From the NCBI RefSeq assembly GCF_003867075.1, contig NZ_CP032544.1:2040001-2104000 (forward strand): 64,000 bases of DNA, read 5' to 3'. This stretch comes from Tenacibaculum mesophilum (GTDB lineage Bacteria; Bacteroidota; Bacteroidia; Flavobacteriales; Flavobacteriaceae). The first letter of the stretch is position 1, and the number at the start of each line of letters is the position of its first letter. The translations under genes were made by a program, and so were the position numbers. Under the pieces are notes generated by a model that saw only the letters and a list, made by a program, of their open reading frames with translations, was not told the origin of the DNA and searched no databases. This document shows positions 35,441 through 44,569 of the stretch, piece after piece.

Positions 35441-36676
35441 ATGCGATTATCAAATTATTTTTTATTATTCTTTGCATTGTTATTTTTGAATATTCAAGCT
35501 CAAAATGTAAAAACAGTACAACTACGACCTAAAAATAACCCAAACTTTTATGCCCCTATTGTTCGCTTGGGTGATGTTTTAAAATTATCTTTTGATGATT
35601 TAGATGCTGATAGCAAACAGTATTTATACAAAATTGAACATATGACTCATGATTGGAGACCCAGTTCAATAACAAGTAATCAATACATTCAGGGTTTTGA
35701 ACAAAACGAAATCTTCAACTTTACCAATTCCTTTAACACACTCCAACCTTATACTCATTATTCTATAGAAATCCCTAATGAGAACACAATTATCACAAAA
35801 AGTGGTAATTATTTAATTTCTGTTTTAGATGAGGATTATAAAGTTGTTTTTACAAGACGCTGTGTCTTTTACGAAGATATTACCACCGTTGGTGTTGCTG
35901 CTTTTAGAAGCAGAAATACAACAACAACCAACCAACAACAAACCGTTCAATTTTCAGTTAATCACTCAGGTTTACAAATCAATAATCCTTCTCAAGAAAT
36001 TAATGTTACATTGTTTCAAAACCATAATTGGAATACAGCTATTACTAATCTTCAACCTATTTTTATAAAACCTCAACAACTTTTATATAATCACACTGTA
36101 AAAACTAATTTCTGGGGGGGAAATGAGTTTTTAAATTTTGACACTAAACTGATACGAAACTCTAGTTTAAATGTTGCTAAAGTAGAACGCAAAAACGTAT
36201 ACCACAGCTACCTCTACACAGACGAGCCTAGGGCTGATAAAACATATACCTACAACCCTGATATTAACGGACAGTTTGTTATAAGAACCACTGAACGTGA
36301 TGTTATTGACAACAGAGATAACACTGAGGCTGATTATTCTTTAGTTCATTTTTCTTTAGATGCTTTTGAGCCTTACGAAAACAAGGAAGTTTATGTTTAT
36401 GGAGCTTTTAACAACTACGAATTGTCTGAAGAAAATAAAATGACCTATGATCCTTCTCAGAAAATTTACAAGGCAATTTTACCTTTTAAACAAGGCTTCT
36501 ACAACTATAGCTACGCTACTTTAAACAAGAAAAAAAACATTGACTTACACGAGGTTAACGGTTCTTTTTATCAAACTGAGAATGAATATACCGTAATTGT
36601 TTATTACAGACCTTTTGGTGAAATTTACGATAGAGTAATTGGTGTTGGTTACGGTTTTTTTAACCAAAATAGGTAA
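35441..36676 (+). CDS. Type IX secretion system plug-domain protein (DUF5103)
   Basis: 411 residues with a signal peptide (cut after IQAQ, about residue 20). It matches the DUF5103 family: VKTVQLRPKNNPNFYAPIVRLGDVLKLSFDDLDADSKQYLYKIEHMTHDWRPS at the N-terminus and SYVYGAFNNYEL-like and KQGFYNYSYAT segments toward the end. DUF5103 members are annotated as T9SS Plug proteins that close the SprA translocon in its resting state. If so, the organism secretes by T9SS and probably glides. Start chosen at the ATG giving a full signal peptide. Confidence 0.85.
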   Translation: MRLSNYFLLFFALLFLNIQAQNVKTVQLRPKNNPNFYAPIVRLGDVLKLSFDDLDADSKQYLYKIEHMTHDWRPSSITSNQYIQGFEQNEIFNFTNSFNTLQPYTHYSIEIPNENTIITKSGNYLISVLDEDYKVVFTRRCVFYEDITTVGVAAFRSRNTTTTNQQQTVQFSVNHSGLQINNPSQEINVTLFQNHNWNTAITNLQPIFIKPQQLLYNHTVKTNFWGGNEFLNFDTKLIRNSSLNVAKVERKNVYHSYLYTDEPRADKTYTYNPDINGQFVIRTTERDVIDNRDNTEADYSLVHFSLDAFEPYENKEVYVYGAFNNYELSEENKMTYDPSQKIYKAILPFKQGFYNYSYATLNKKKNIDLHEVNGSFYQTENEYTVIVYYRPFGEIYDRVIGVGYGFFNQNR

Positions 36677-36727
36677 GGTATTTATGTAAACGTTGACTAA
36701 AAACTGAAAAAGAACTATCTTTATCAT

Positions 36728-37114
36728 ATGTTTCAGCAAATTACAAAAGGTATTAAGGTTTCTGTAAAAACGTCTTTTAGAGGCTCAGTTTACAGAGAGC
36801 ATCGGCAATACTACGCTTTTAGTTATTATGTTTCCATAGAAAATAGTTCGAAAGAAACTGTAAAGCTATTGGAACGTTTTTGGGTTATTTTTGATGCTCT
36901 TAACAATACTGAATATGTAGAAGGTGAAGGTGTCGTTGGTGAAACTCCAATCTTAAGACCTAACGATATTTATAATTACAGATCAAATTGCTTTTTACTA
37001 TCTACTACAGGTGCTATGGGCGGCAATTATAAGATGATTAACGTAGAAACTTTTGAGGAATTTCTTGTAATTATTCCTACTTTTCAATTAACCACCTCTT
37101 CTATTTTAAATTAA
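36728..37114 (+). CDS. apaG: ApaG domain protein
   Basis: 128-residue fibronectin-III-like ApaG protein. The family blocks are present: GIKVSVKTSFRGSVYREHRQYYAFSYYVSIENSS, LLERFWVIFDALNNTEYVEGEGVVGETPILRPNDIYNYRS and GAMGGNYKM. ApaG is associated with Co2+/Mg2+ homeostasis in enterobacteria, but its exact role is unclear. Its stop overlaps the start of the DUF3667 gene by one base. Confidence 0.92.
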   Translation: MFQQITKGIKVSVKTSFRGSVYREHRQYYAFSYYVSIENSSKETVKLLERFWVIFDALNNTEYVEGEGVVGETPILRPNDIYNYRSNCFLLSTTGAMGGNYKMINVETFEEFLVIIPTFQLTTSSILN

Positions 37115-38208
37115 TGATTAAGAAAAATAAAGTTCCGGTTATTAAAGATGCTAACTGTTTAAATTGCGGATGTCCTTTTACTAATAACGAAAAGTTTTGT
37201 CCTGAATGCGGACAAAAGAATAGAGGTAAGAAAATTACACTAAGTGTTTTTCTTCGTGAACTTTTTGCTGGTTTTTTCTCTTTAGATACTAAGTTTTGGC
37301 GAACACTAATCCCTTTACTAATAAGCCCTGGAAAAGTTTCAAAAGACTATATAGAAGGAAAAAGAATTAAATACACAAATCCTTTTCGGTTCTATTTAGC
37401 TACATCTATTATTTTTTTCTTAATCATAAGCTTAACAGACAGTTACAAAAAGTTTGAAGAATTAAGGATTGGACGTTCATCTAATATCAAAATAAATAAT
37501 GATGACTCAGAGGATATTCAAGTAGATTTGGACTCTATCCAAAGTATCGTTTTTAAACAACTTGAAGAACAAGACTCTATTGACACTAAACAAACTGAAA
37601 CTGATTCTACTAAAGTTTCGTATAATATAAAACCAAAAACAGTTAAATCAAATCTTAGTAATTCTTTTGATATTATAGAGTTTATGAAATTTCAAAAGAC
37701 GCATCCAAAAACCTCTATTGATGCTGCTTTGGACAGTTTACAAGTTACCAAAAATTTTAGCAATCGTTTTTGGTATTCTCGCGCTAAAGTTTTTAATTCA
37801 ATTTTTTTAGATAGAGATGAAGCAAAGAAGTTTTTCCGTCAGGTACTATCATATGCTTCTATAGCACTTTTTGTTCTACTGCCTTTATTTACTTTATTTT
37901 TAAAATTTATTTATATTAGAAAAAAATATACTTACGTAGAGCATCTAGTTTTTGTATTTCATGTACAAACTGTGCTATTTCTTCTTTTTTCAATTTTTTA
38001 TATTATAGACTTTTTTAAACACTCTAATAACTTTCTTTCTATTTTCTTATTACTTTTTATGGTTTACCTATACATTGCCATGAAAAGGTTTTACAATCAA
38101 GGATATTTTAAAACATTTACTAAATATATGCTTGCAAATACGATGTTTTTTATTCTAGCCATGCTTGGATCAGCCGCTATATCATTTGCTGCATTTGCCC
38201 TGTATTAA
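37114..38208 (+). CDS. DUF3667 family zinc-ribbon membrane protein
   Basis: 364 residues. N-terminal zinc ribbon with CLNCGCPF and CPECGQ (Cys pairs near 17-20 and 32-35). Next comes the DUF3667 signature LRELFAGFFSLDTKFWRTLIPLLISPGKVSKDYIEGKRIKYTNPFRFYLATSIIFFLI, a long polar loop (about 115-240), and three or so membrane helices at the C-terminus. Function unknown in the family. Coupled to apaG by a one-base overlap; converges with the minus-strand gene at 38205 with a 4-base overlap. Confidence 0.85.
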   Translation: MIKKNKVPVIKDANCLNCGCPFTNNEKFCPECGQKNRGKKITLSVFLRELFAGFFSLDTKFWRTLIPLLISPGKVSKDYIEGKRIKYTNPFRFYLATSIIFFLIISLTDSYKKFEELRIGRSSNIKINNDDSEDIQVDLDSIQSIVFKQLEEQDSIDTKQTETDSTKVSYNIKPKTVKSNLSNSFDIIEFMKFQKTHPKTSIDAALDSLQVTKNFSNRFWYSRAKVFNSIFLDRDEAKKFFRQVLSYASIALFVLLPLFTLFLKFIYIRKKYTYVEHLVFVFHVQTVLFLLFSIFYIIDFFKHSNNFLSIFLLLFMVYLYIAMKRFYNQGYFKTFTKYMLANTMFFILAMLGSAAISFAAFALY

Positions 38209-39533
38209 TTCAAGGCTTGTAAAAAAAAGTTTTTTGAAGTGTTTTTTAACTCTACAGTCGCCTTTAACTCGTTGTTATTAGCTACTAATAACTGCATTGT
38301 TTTCACTTTACTTAAATATTTATTTTTAATAGAATAAATACCTCTATCCCTATTCTGATAATCAGCCACGTTAAATAAGAAGTAAAATTTATTCTTTTTA
38401 TTAACCTCTTTAATTTGCTTATCTCCTTTTATTGACACAAACCTTAAACCTTCTTCTTCGCAAAAGCTATAGGTAGTAAAAAAAGGCATTAATGTTAGAA
38501 TGTCTTCATTATCTAGTTTTTGAATTGCTCTTTTTTCTTCTAAATACCTGCACAAATCATCTCCATCAACTTCTAAAATCACTTTGGGTGTTATTATTTT
38601 TTGAATTTCCTTCTTTTCAACCTTATTAAAATCATCATCGTACTCATAAGTTACAATCGTATCTAATTTTTCTACGAAAGAACTAAGATTAAAATCTATC
38701 ACTCCATCCCATTTATTAGTAACAGAATCTAATGACAATGTTGTTAGCTTTTTAAACTTTTTCTTAAAATCTACACCTAATCTACTTGTTAATACTTCGG
38801 TGTTTAATTTCCCTGACACAGTTACTATCGAACTACCCACTGAAGACGCTTTAAATGGCTTAAACAAGTTATTCTCTTCACTTAACTCTCCTTGAATCTT
38901 TAAACCACCTCCATCTGCAGAAAATTCAAAAAAGTCTCCTTGCAAAGTACTTATAACTATTGGCTGTTTACTATCCTTTATCCGCCTTAAGATTAAGTCG
39001 TTTTCAGAAAAATAGTTTTCATGACTTAGTTTAGATAATAACTGAGGGAGTATTTGTGCTCCTTTATATTTTTTTAATAGTACTTGCAAAGAATTACCTT
39101 TCACTACACAACTTATTACCCCTTTACTATAAACAGTTGTCTTATTTATATTTTTGACTGCAAATCCTTCTTCTTTTAAAGCTTCTTCAAAATTTTGTTT
39201 TACAACTATTGGACTACTAATAAAAAAGTTTTTAAACTCTTGTTCATTAGTATAAAAAAACAAACCAGGAGGCACTTCTACCTCATCTAACCATGTTGTT
39301 TTATTTTTTGCTTTTTTGCTTGTAGATTTCTTGAAGTCTAACTGAGAAAGTGGATGTTTTAAAAAACTACTAAGTATACTATACTCTATTTCTCTAAGAT
39401 TGAGGTAAACTATAGTTTCAGCTGAAGTTGGTACTTTTTTTTCATAAATTACGGTTGGATTATATCTAAAAAATCCAACCGTAACTATAATACAGCATAC
39501 TGTTACAAGTATATATGCTATTCTTTTTATCAT
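38205..39533 (-). CDS. Membrane-anchored hypothetical protein (third gene of the envelope operon)
   Basis: 442 residues with an N-terminal hydrophobic anchor (IAYILVTVCCIIVTVGFF) and a long periplasmic region. It opens with EKKVPTSAETIVYLNLREIEYSIL and looks like a relative of the DUF4836/DUF3352 class that begins with Ala/Val-rich strand segments. Both it and the upstream gene carry a short YEYDDDFNKVEKKE or YEYDKDYKRKEVTK segment, suggesting paralogy. Five bases separate it from that gene. Function unknown. Confidence 0.7.
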   Translation of the reverse strand: MIKRIAYILVTVCCIIVTVGFFRYNPTVIYEKKVPTSAETIVYLNLREIEYSILSSFLKHPLSQLDFKKSTSKKAKNKTTWLDEVEVPPGLFFYTNEQEFKNFFISSPIVVKQNFEEALKEEGFAVKNINKTTVYSKGVISCVVKGNSLQVLLKKYKGAQILPQLLSKLSHENYFSENDLILRRIKDSKQPIVISTLQGDFFEFSADGGGLKIQGELSEENNLFKPFKASSVGSSIVTVSGKLNTEVLTSRLGVDFKKKFKKLTTLSLDSVTNKWDGVIDFNLSSFVEKLDTIVTYEYDDDFNKVEKKEIQKIITPKVILEVDGDDLCRYLEEKRAIQKLDNEDILTLMPFFTTYSFCEEEGLRFVSIKGDKQIKEVNKKNKFYFLFNVADYQNRDRGIYSIKNKYLSKVKTMQLLVANNNELKATVELKNTSKNFFLQALN

Positions 39534-39538
39534 TTAGC

Positions 39539-41248
39539 TTATTTCGCTACTGTATTGATAAATTCTAACAATAATTTTAACGTGTTCTCTTCTGTTCCTT
39601 GTGTAGATATTTTTAATTCAGAAGAAATTGTGTTTCCTTTCATTCTAGACACTCTAAATACTCCATCGTTTAAGTTATCTGTTGAAAAGCGCATTGCCTC
39701 TTTTTCCGATTTACTCATCCATTTATTAGGAATTTTATTTAAAACCGCATTTACATCTACAAAAAGCACTGTTGAGTTGTCTCTAACCAACTTACTGTGT
39801 TTTTTTGTATTAAAGTTATTATTACCACTAGCAATGCTTAACGCATTCGTTTTTGATGTAGTTAAGTACAATACATCATTTTTAACTACTGAATATAAAT
39901 CAAATGGTATATCAGACTTTTTAGTTTTAAACTTTACTACGTTATTTTCAATCTCAACTGCTTTATGCTTTTCCCCTAATTTGAAAAACTTATTCAATAA
40001 ATCTTCTTCTTCTGAACCAATCATCAACGTAAAATCAGGAATGAACTCTTCTTTTGTTTTTGTTACTTCTTTACGCTTATAATCTTTATCATATTCGTAA
40101 GTAGTGTACTCTACTTCTTGTTTAGAAAAATCGTTCAATACTAAAAGAGCATCTCCAGTAACTAATCTACCTACTGCTTTTTCATCTATAACTAAAGAAA
40201 ATAAATCACCTACAAGTTCCATTTCTTCTTGAAATTTAGGTAAAATACCTCCGTACATCTTATGTAATAATTCAGGATATTCCTTTAATGTTTCTTCAGT
40301 ATCTATAGAAATACTCCAAAAAGCTAATGCTTTATCATGATCAAAGCTATTAACTAAATTGCTACTCATTTTTTTATTATAAATCTTCTTAAAAGATTTC
40401 TTCATATCAGAACTAACCGACATATCTAATAAAATTCTTGCATCACTTTTATCAAAAAACAAATTAGCAGTTACTTCTTCAACTCCATAAATATTTTGAT
40501 TTCCTCCTTCAGCATACATAGGATATAGATAACCTCCAAAAGACTTAAATAAGTCTGTCATTAACATTCCATAGTTACGAATCCAAAGTGTTGCCGATGC
40601 ATTTTTCTTTTTACTCTTTTGAAACTTTTTATTAGTAGCAATAGACATTATAACATTCTTATTAAATAGGTCTAGCACATATTTTTTTGTCCAATCTTTA
40701 CCTATTCTTTTTCTGAAGTTGTAACCAAACTCTCCTTCTTCTTTAAGCTTATCTAGACGTTCTTTATGAGTTGAGAAATATCCTCTTGACGCATCACCGT
40801 TTACCAATAAAAGGTAATTATCGTTCCATATTCTAATATCACTTCGTCCTTCAATAATATTATACCCCTCCATTCTTCTTATCTTCTTCTTATTTCGTTT
40901 ACTTAACATTGATTCGAACAACTCTCTATCTTTCAACTCCACATAAAAATTGTGATATGAAATGCTATCTGTTTTAGTAAAGAAATAATACGCGTTTGAT
41001 TTAATATCAATGCCAGCATTAGCAACTGAAGACACTTTATCTTCATCACGTCTTCTATTAATATCCTTTAAAATTTCTTTTCCAATAGCATTTTTGTCAA
41101 TATCTGATACTTCTATCAATTTAAATAAATTTTCTGCGTTTGCAGAAACTAACACATCTATGTTGTTAGGTATCTTAGACTCTAGTCGTTGAGCCTGTAT
41201 AACTGTAAGTATATTTAAAAACAGTAGTGTAGCAATAATTTTTTTCAT
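39539..41248 (-). CDS. DUF4836 family secreted protein
   Basis: 569 residues with a signal peptide (cut after IQAQ, about residue 19). The start RLESKIPNNIDVLVSANAENLFKLIEVSDIDKNAIGKEIL and the repeated NAYYFF, DALLVLND, LMIGSEEEDLL and DVLYLTTSKTNAL stretches fit DUF4836, a large periplasmic or outer-membrane-associated family of Bacteroidota with unknown function. Flanked by related genes on both sides at 5-7 base spacing, forming one operon. Confidence 0.75.
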   Translation of the reverse strand: MKKIIATLLFLNILTVIQAQRLESKIPNNIDVLVSANAENLFKLIEVSDIDKNAIGKEILKDINRRRDEDKVSSVANAGIDIKSNAYYFFTKTDSISYHNFYVELKDRELFESMLSKRNKKKIRRMEGYNIIEGRSDIRIWNDNYLLLVNGDASRGYFSTHKERLDKLKEEGEFGYNFRKRIGKDWTKKYVLDLFNKNVIMSIATNKKFQKSKKKNASATLWIRNYGMLMTDLFKSFGGYLYPMYAEGGNQNIYGVEEVTANLFFDKSDARILLDMSVSSDMKKSFKKIYNKKMSSNLVNSFDHDKALAFWSISIDTEETLKEYPELLHKMYGGILPKFQEEMELVGDLFSLVIDEKAVGRLVTGDALLVLNDFSKQEVEYTTYEYDKDYKRKEVTKTKEEFIPDFTLMIGSEEEDLLNKFFKLGEKHKAVEIENNVVKFKTKKSDIPFDLYSVVKNDVLYLTTSKTNALSIASGNNNFNTKKHSKLVRDNSTVLFVDVNAVLNKIPNKWMSKSEKEAMRFSTDNLNDGVFRVSRMKGNTISSELKISTQGTEENTLKLLLEFINTVAK

Positions 41249-41255
41249 CCTAAAT

Positions 41256-41927
41256 TTAATTCTCTAATTGTATTTTATTTTTGATTGTTTGTTTGTTTGC
41301 TATGATGTCTTGTGCCTGTAAATGCAACATAATAGCTTTTTTACTTTTTGATATTCTTGCTTGGTTGTTTTCTGTATATTTTATAGGTGTTTCAAACCTA
41401 TACACACTGGTGTAAGTTGCAGTTTCAAATACTTTACGGTCTTGATTTTTTGTTTTTCTAAACTCTTTTCCTAGATCAAAATGATGGCTGCGTGTAAATA
41501 TTTTACTTTTTTCATTAAAGGTAAAATGCTTGTTCTTTTTAATAGCTTCTATATGTTTCTTTGAGCTAAAATTAGCTATTACTTCATTTAAAGCTTCTAC
41601 ATTATCAAAATCACACGAAACTGTAACAATAAACTCATTAAAATCTAACGTGTTTTTTACGTTATGAACTCCTTTTGTTCCTTTAATTTTAGAAACTATT
41701 TCTTGTACTTTTTTTCTTATAGTTACTTTTGAAGGTACTTTATAGCCATTAATACTGTCAAGTAGCATTATAGAAGCTAGCTTTGTTTTACTTTTACTTA
41801 AGTTAATGGTAAGTACAGCACTTCCTGAGCCATCTTTATTAAAACTCACTTCTTCAACAAACTCAAAACAGCTAGTAAATAAAAGGATAGAAATTGTAGA
41901 AAATAGCAATAATATTTTTTTATTCAT
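41256..41927 (-). CDS. Lipoprotein, first gene of the envelope operon
   Basis: 223 residues with lipobox FTSC (Cys20). The mature region starts FEFVEEVSFNKDGSGSAVLTINLSKSKTKLASIML, a pattern seen in small Bacteroidota lipoproteins, followed by a mixed alpha/beta region. Promoter element TATCTTTG lies 15 bases upstream. The next gene starts 7 bases after its stop. No function assigned; likely acts with the two downstream envelope proteins. Confidence 0.72.
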   Translation of the reverse strand: MNKKILLLFSTISILLFTSCFEFVEEVSFNKDGSGSAVLTINLSKSKTKLASIMLLDSINGYKVPSKVTIRKKVQEIVSKIKGTKGVHNVKNTLDFNEFIVTVSCDFDNVEALNEVIANFSSKKHIEAIKKNKHFTFNEKSKIFTRSHHFDLGKEFRKTKNQDRKVFETATYTSVYRFETPIKYTENNQARISKSKKAIMLHLQAQDIIANKQTIKNKIQLEN

Positions 41928-41941
41928 AAAAACTTTTTTTG

Positions 41942-41949
41942 CAAAGATA
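41942..41949 (-). promoter_or_regulatory. -7 box for the envelope operon
   Basis: Minus strand reads TATCTTTG, a perfect TAnnTTTG, 15 bases before the lipoprotein ATG. Confidence 0.55.
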
Positions 41950-41963
41950 TTAAATCGCTTTTA

Positions 41964-42680
41964 TTACAAACTAATGATTTCGACTCCTATTTTGTTAATA
42001 TTTGAATGCAGGTCGTAGTAGCTCATGGTAAGTTGCTTTTCTTTTTTTATTACTGAAGTTACACTAACAGTTTCTACACTTTGACGCTTCATCTTTAATG
42101 ACACTTCTTTATTACCTCTAGTTTCATCTTGATGAAAATTAATTATACCTGATTGATGAAACTCTTTGTTGTTGGATAACCAATCTGCAAACCACTCTTT
42201 TCTTAGCTGTTTCATTTCATCAGTATATAGTGTAGATGATGACCATATTTTAGGAGTTTTACCTAGCTCTTGAAAATGTTTTTTAACTCCATCCCAAACC
42301 AATTCATACGCTTGCAACCCATTATTCCAATCAACTAACACAATGGTAAAAGGCTCAATTCCTTCAAAGTCAAAGTGATTGATAATTTCAACAGGATCAT
42401 CAACTTTTAATAACTGCTTTACAATCACTCCCCTACTCATTCGGTACGATTCTGCTCTTTGGTGTTTTGTAAACCCTCCATTTAGCAAACAAATCAATCT
42501 ATTTTTTTCACTTAACCCTATCCATGTACCTCCAGCTAATTCATCTTTAGGGTATGTTAACTTCACTCCTTCTTCAACATACGTTTTTGGTGCAATCGTT
42601 TTTCGTTTCGGGTCTTCATCTCTATTTGATGTTAATATAAAATTATTATTCCCTAAAGGTAAATAAGTTACCGTACACAT
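41964..42680 (-). CDS. NRDE (TANGO2-like) family protein
   Basis: 238 residues starting MCTVTYLP with Cys2 as a potential N-terminal nucleophile, and the eponymous NRDE in TSNRDEDPKRK (about residues 18-21). Further family features: GGTWIGLSEKNRLICLLNGG and WSSSTLYT. TANGO2/NRDE proteins are thought to handle haem or act as Ntn-type hydrolases; the bacterial role is uncertain. Cytosolic, single gene, divergent from pruA. Confidence 0.85.
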   Translation of the reverse strand: MCTVTYLPLGNNNFILTSNRDEDPKRKTIAPKTYVEEGVKLTYPKDELAGGTWIGLSEKNRLICLLNGGFTKHQRAESYRMSRGVIVKQLLKVDDPVEIINHFDFEGIEPFTIVLVDWNNGLQAYELVWDGVKKHFQELGKTPKIWSSSTLYTDEMKQLRKEWFADWLSNNKEFHQSGIINFHQDETRGNKEVSLKMKRQSVETVSVTSVIKKEKQLTMSYYDLHSNINKIGVEIISL

Positions 42681-42740
42681 ATTGTTTTACTTTTATATAA
42701 TTCCAGCCTTATGTCCATTTAAATATTCCTAAAATAACCG

Positions 42741-42748
42741 TAACTTTG
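42741..42748 (+). promoter_or_regulatory. -7 box (TAACTTTG) for pruA
   Basis: Perfect TAnnTTTG about 72 bases before the ATG. The leader contains a small hairpin, AAAGTCT / AGACTTT (42758-42776). Confidence 0.5.
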
Positions 42749-42819
42749 TCATTTAGGAAAGTCTGAGATAGACTTTTCAATAACAAAGAAAGAAATTTAA
42801 TTCAACAAACAACATACAA

Positions 42820-44445
42820 ATGGGAAAAGGATTTTTTCACGTACCAACTGCCATTAACGAACCGGTAAAAGGATATGCTCCAGGATCTTCAGAGCGCGAA
42901 GCCGTTTCAAAACAATACAAAGAATATTTTAACGGATCTGTAGATGTACCAATGTACATCGGTAACGAAGAGGTTAGAACAGGAAATACTCGTAATATGA
43001 CACCTCCACACGACCACCAACATGTGGTAGGACAATATCATATTGGAGACAAAACACATGCAGAAAAAGCAATTGCTAATGCTTTAGAAGCTCGTACGGA
43101 ATGGGCGCAAATGCCATGGGAACAAAGAGCTGCTATCTTTTTACGTGCTGCTGAGTTAATTGCGGGTCCTTACCGTGCAAAGATTAACGCTGCAACTATG
43201 ATTGCGCAATCTAAAACTGTTCACCAAGCTGAGATTGATGCTGCTTGTGAATTAATTGACTTTTTACGTTTTAACGTAGAATATATGTCTGAAATTTACA
43301 ACGAACAACCAAACTCTGACGACGGAATTTGGAACCGTGTTGAATACCGTCCGTTAGAAGGGTTTGTATATGCAATTACTCCATTTAACTTTACTGCAAT
43401 TGCTGCAAACTTGCCTGCATCAGCTGCAATGATGGGGAATGTTGTAGTATGGAAACCATCTGATAGCCAAATTTTCTCTGCAAAAGTAATTGTAGATGTA
43501 TTTAAAGAAGCTGGTGTACCAGACGGTGTTATCAACGTAATTTATGGTGATCCTGTTGAAATTACTGATGTAGTTTTATCTTCTCCTGATTTCGCTGGAA
43601 TCCACTTTACAGGTTCTACTTATGTATTTAAGGAATTATGGAAAAAGATTGGTGAAAACATTCACACTTACAAAACATACCCAAGAATTGTAGGAGAAAC
43701 TGGTGGTAAAGATTTTATCATTGCTCACCCTTCTGCAAACCCAAAACAAGTAGCTACAGGTATTTCTCGTGGTGCTTTTGAATTCCAAGGTCAAAAATGT
43801 TCTGCGGCTTCAAGAGTATACTTACCAAAATCGTTAGCTGAAGAAACCTTGAACTATGTAAAAGAAGACATCGCTTCTTTTAAAATGGGTTCTCCAGAAG
43901 ATATGAGTAACTTTATTACTGCGGTAATTCACGAAGGATCTTTTGATAAATTAGCTAGCTATATCGATCAAGCTAAAGCTGATGCTGACGCTGAAGTTAT
44001 TGCAGGTGGTAACTACGATAAATCGAAAGGATACTTTATTGAGCCAACGGTTATCTTAACAACCAACCCTAAGTACACTACTATGGAAACTGAATTATTT
44101 GGCCCTGTAGTAACTATTTATGTGTATGAAGATGCAGATTGGGCTGATACGTTAAAGTTAGTTGACGGAACTTCTGAATACGCTTTAACAGGTGCTGTAT
44201 TCTCTACAGATCGTTATGCGGTTGCAGAAGCTACAAAGGCTTTAGAAAATTGTGCTGGAAACTTCTATATAAACGATAAGCCAACAGGTGCTGTTGTAGG
44301 ACAACAACCATTTGGTGGAGCAAGGGCTTCAGGAACAAACGACAAAGCAGGATCTGCTCAAAACTTATTACGTTGGGTTTCTCCTCGTTTAATCAAAGAA
44401 ACATTTGTTTCTCCAACCGATTATCGTTACCCTTTCTTAGGATAA
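42820..44445 (+). CDS. pruA: L-glutamate gamma-semialdehyde (1-pyrroline-5-carboxylate) dehydrogenase
   Basis: 541-residue NAD-dependent aldehyde dehydrogenase that completes proline catabolism by oxidising glutamate semialdehyde to glutamate. Landmarks: YAITPFNFTAIAANLPA, VVWKPSD (cofactor), HFTGSTYVFKELWKKIG, the general base in GETGGKDF and the catalytic Cys in FEFQGQKCSAASRVY, plus the C-terminal GQQPFGGARASGTNDKAGS. Length and motif set match the mitochondrial-type single-domain P5CDH. No proline dehydrogenase gene is in the window. Confidence 0.95.
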   Translation: MGKGFFHVPTAINEPVKGYAPGSSEREAVSKQYKEYFNGSVDVPMYIGNEEVRTGNTRNMTPPHDHQHVVGQYHIGDKTHAEKAIANALEARTEWAQMPWEQRAAIFLRAAELIAGPYRAKINAATMIAQSKTVHQAEIDAACELIDFLRFNVEYMSEIYNEQPNSDDGIWNRVEYRPLEGFVYAITPFNFTAIAANLPASAAMMGNVVVWKPSDSQIFSAKVIVDVFKEAGVPDGVINVIYGDPVEITDVVLSSPDFAGIHFTGSTYVFKELWKKIGENIHTYKTYPRIVGETGGKDFIIAHPSANPKQVATGISRGAFEFQGQKCSAASRVYLPKSLAEETLNYVKEDIASFKMGSPEDMSNFITAVIHEGSFDKLASYIDQAKADADAEVIAGGNYDKSKGYFIEPTVILTTNPKYTTMETELFGPVVTIYVYEDADWADTLKLVDGTSEYALTGAVFSTDRYAVAEATKALENCAGNFYINDKPTGAVVGQQPFGGARASGTNDKAGSAQNLLRWVSPRLIKETFVSPTDYRYPFLG

Positions 44446-44477
44446 AATATTCCGATTACGGAAATTTACTATAAGTT

Positions 44478-44528
44478 AAAAGCAACCCCTTTGGTTACTG
44501 AGCGTAGCCGAAGTAAGGTTGCTTTTTT
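44478..44528 (+). terminator. Terminator after pruA, with repeat-derived loop
   Basis: Stem AAAAGCAACC / GGTTGCTTTT with T run. The 30-base loop contains TTACTGAGCGTAGCCGAAGTAA, itself an imperfect palindrome of the ACTGAGCGTAGnCGAAGT repeat type. Confidence 0.8.
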
Positions 44529-44569
44529 AGTTTCAAATAATTATTTTATATTGCTAAAAAACTAAGCTA

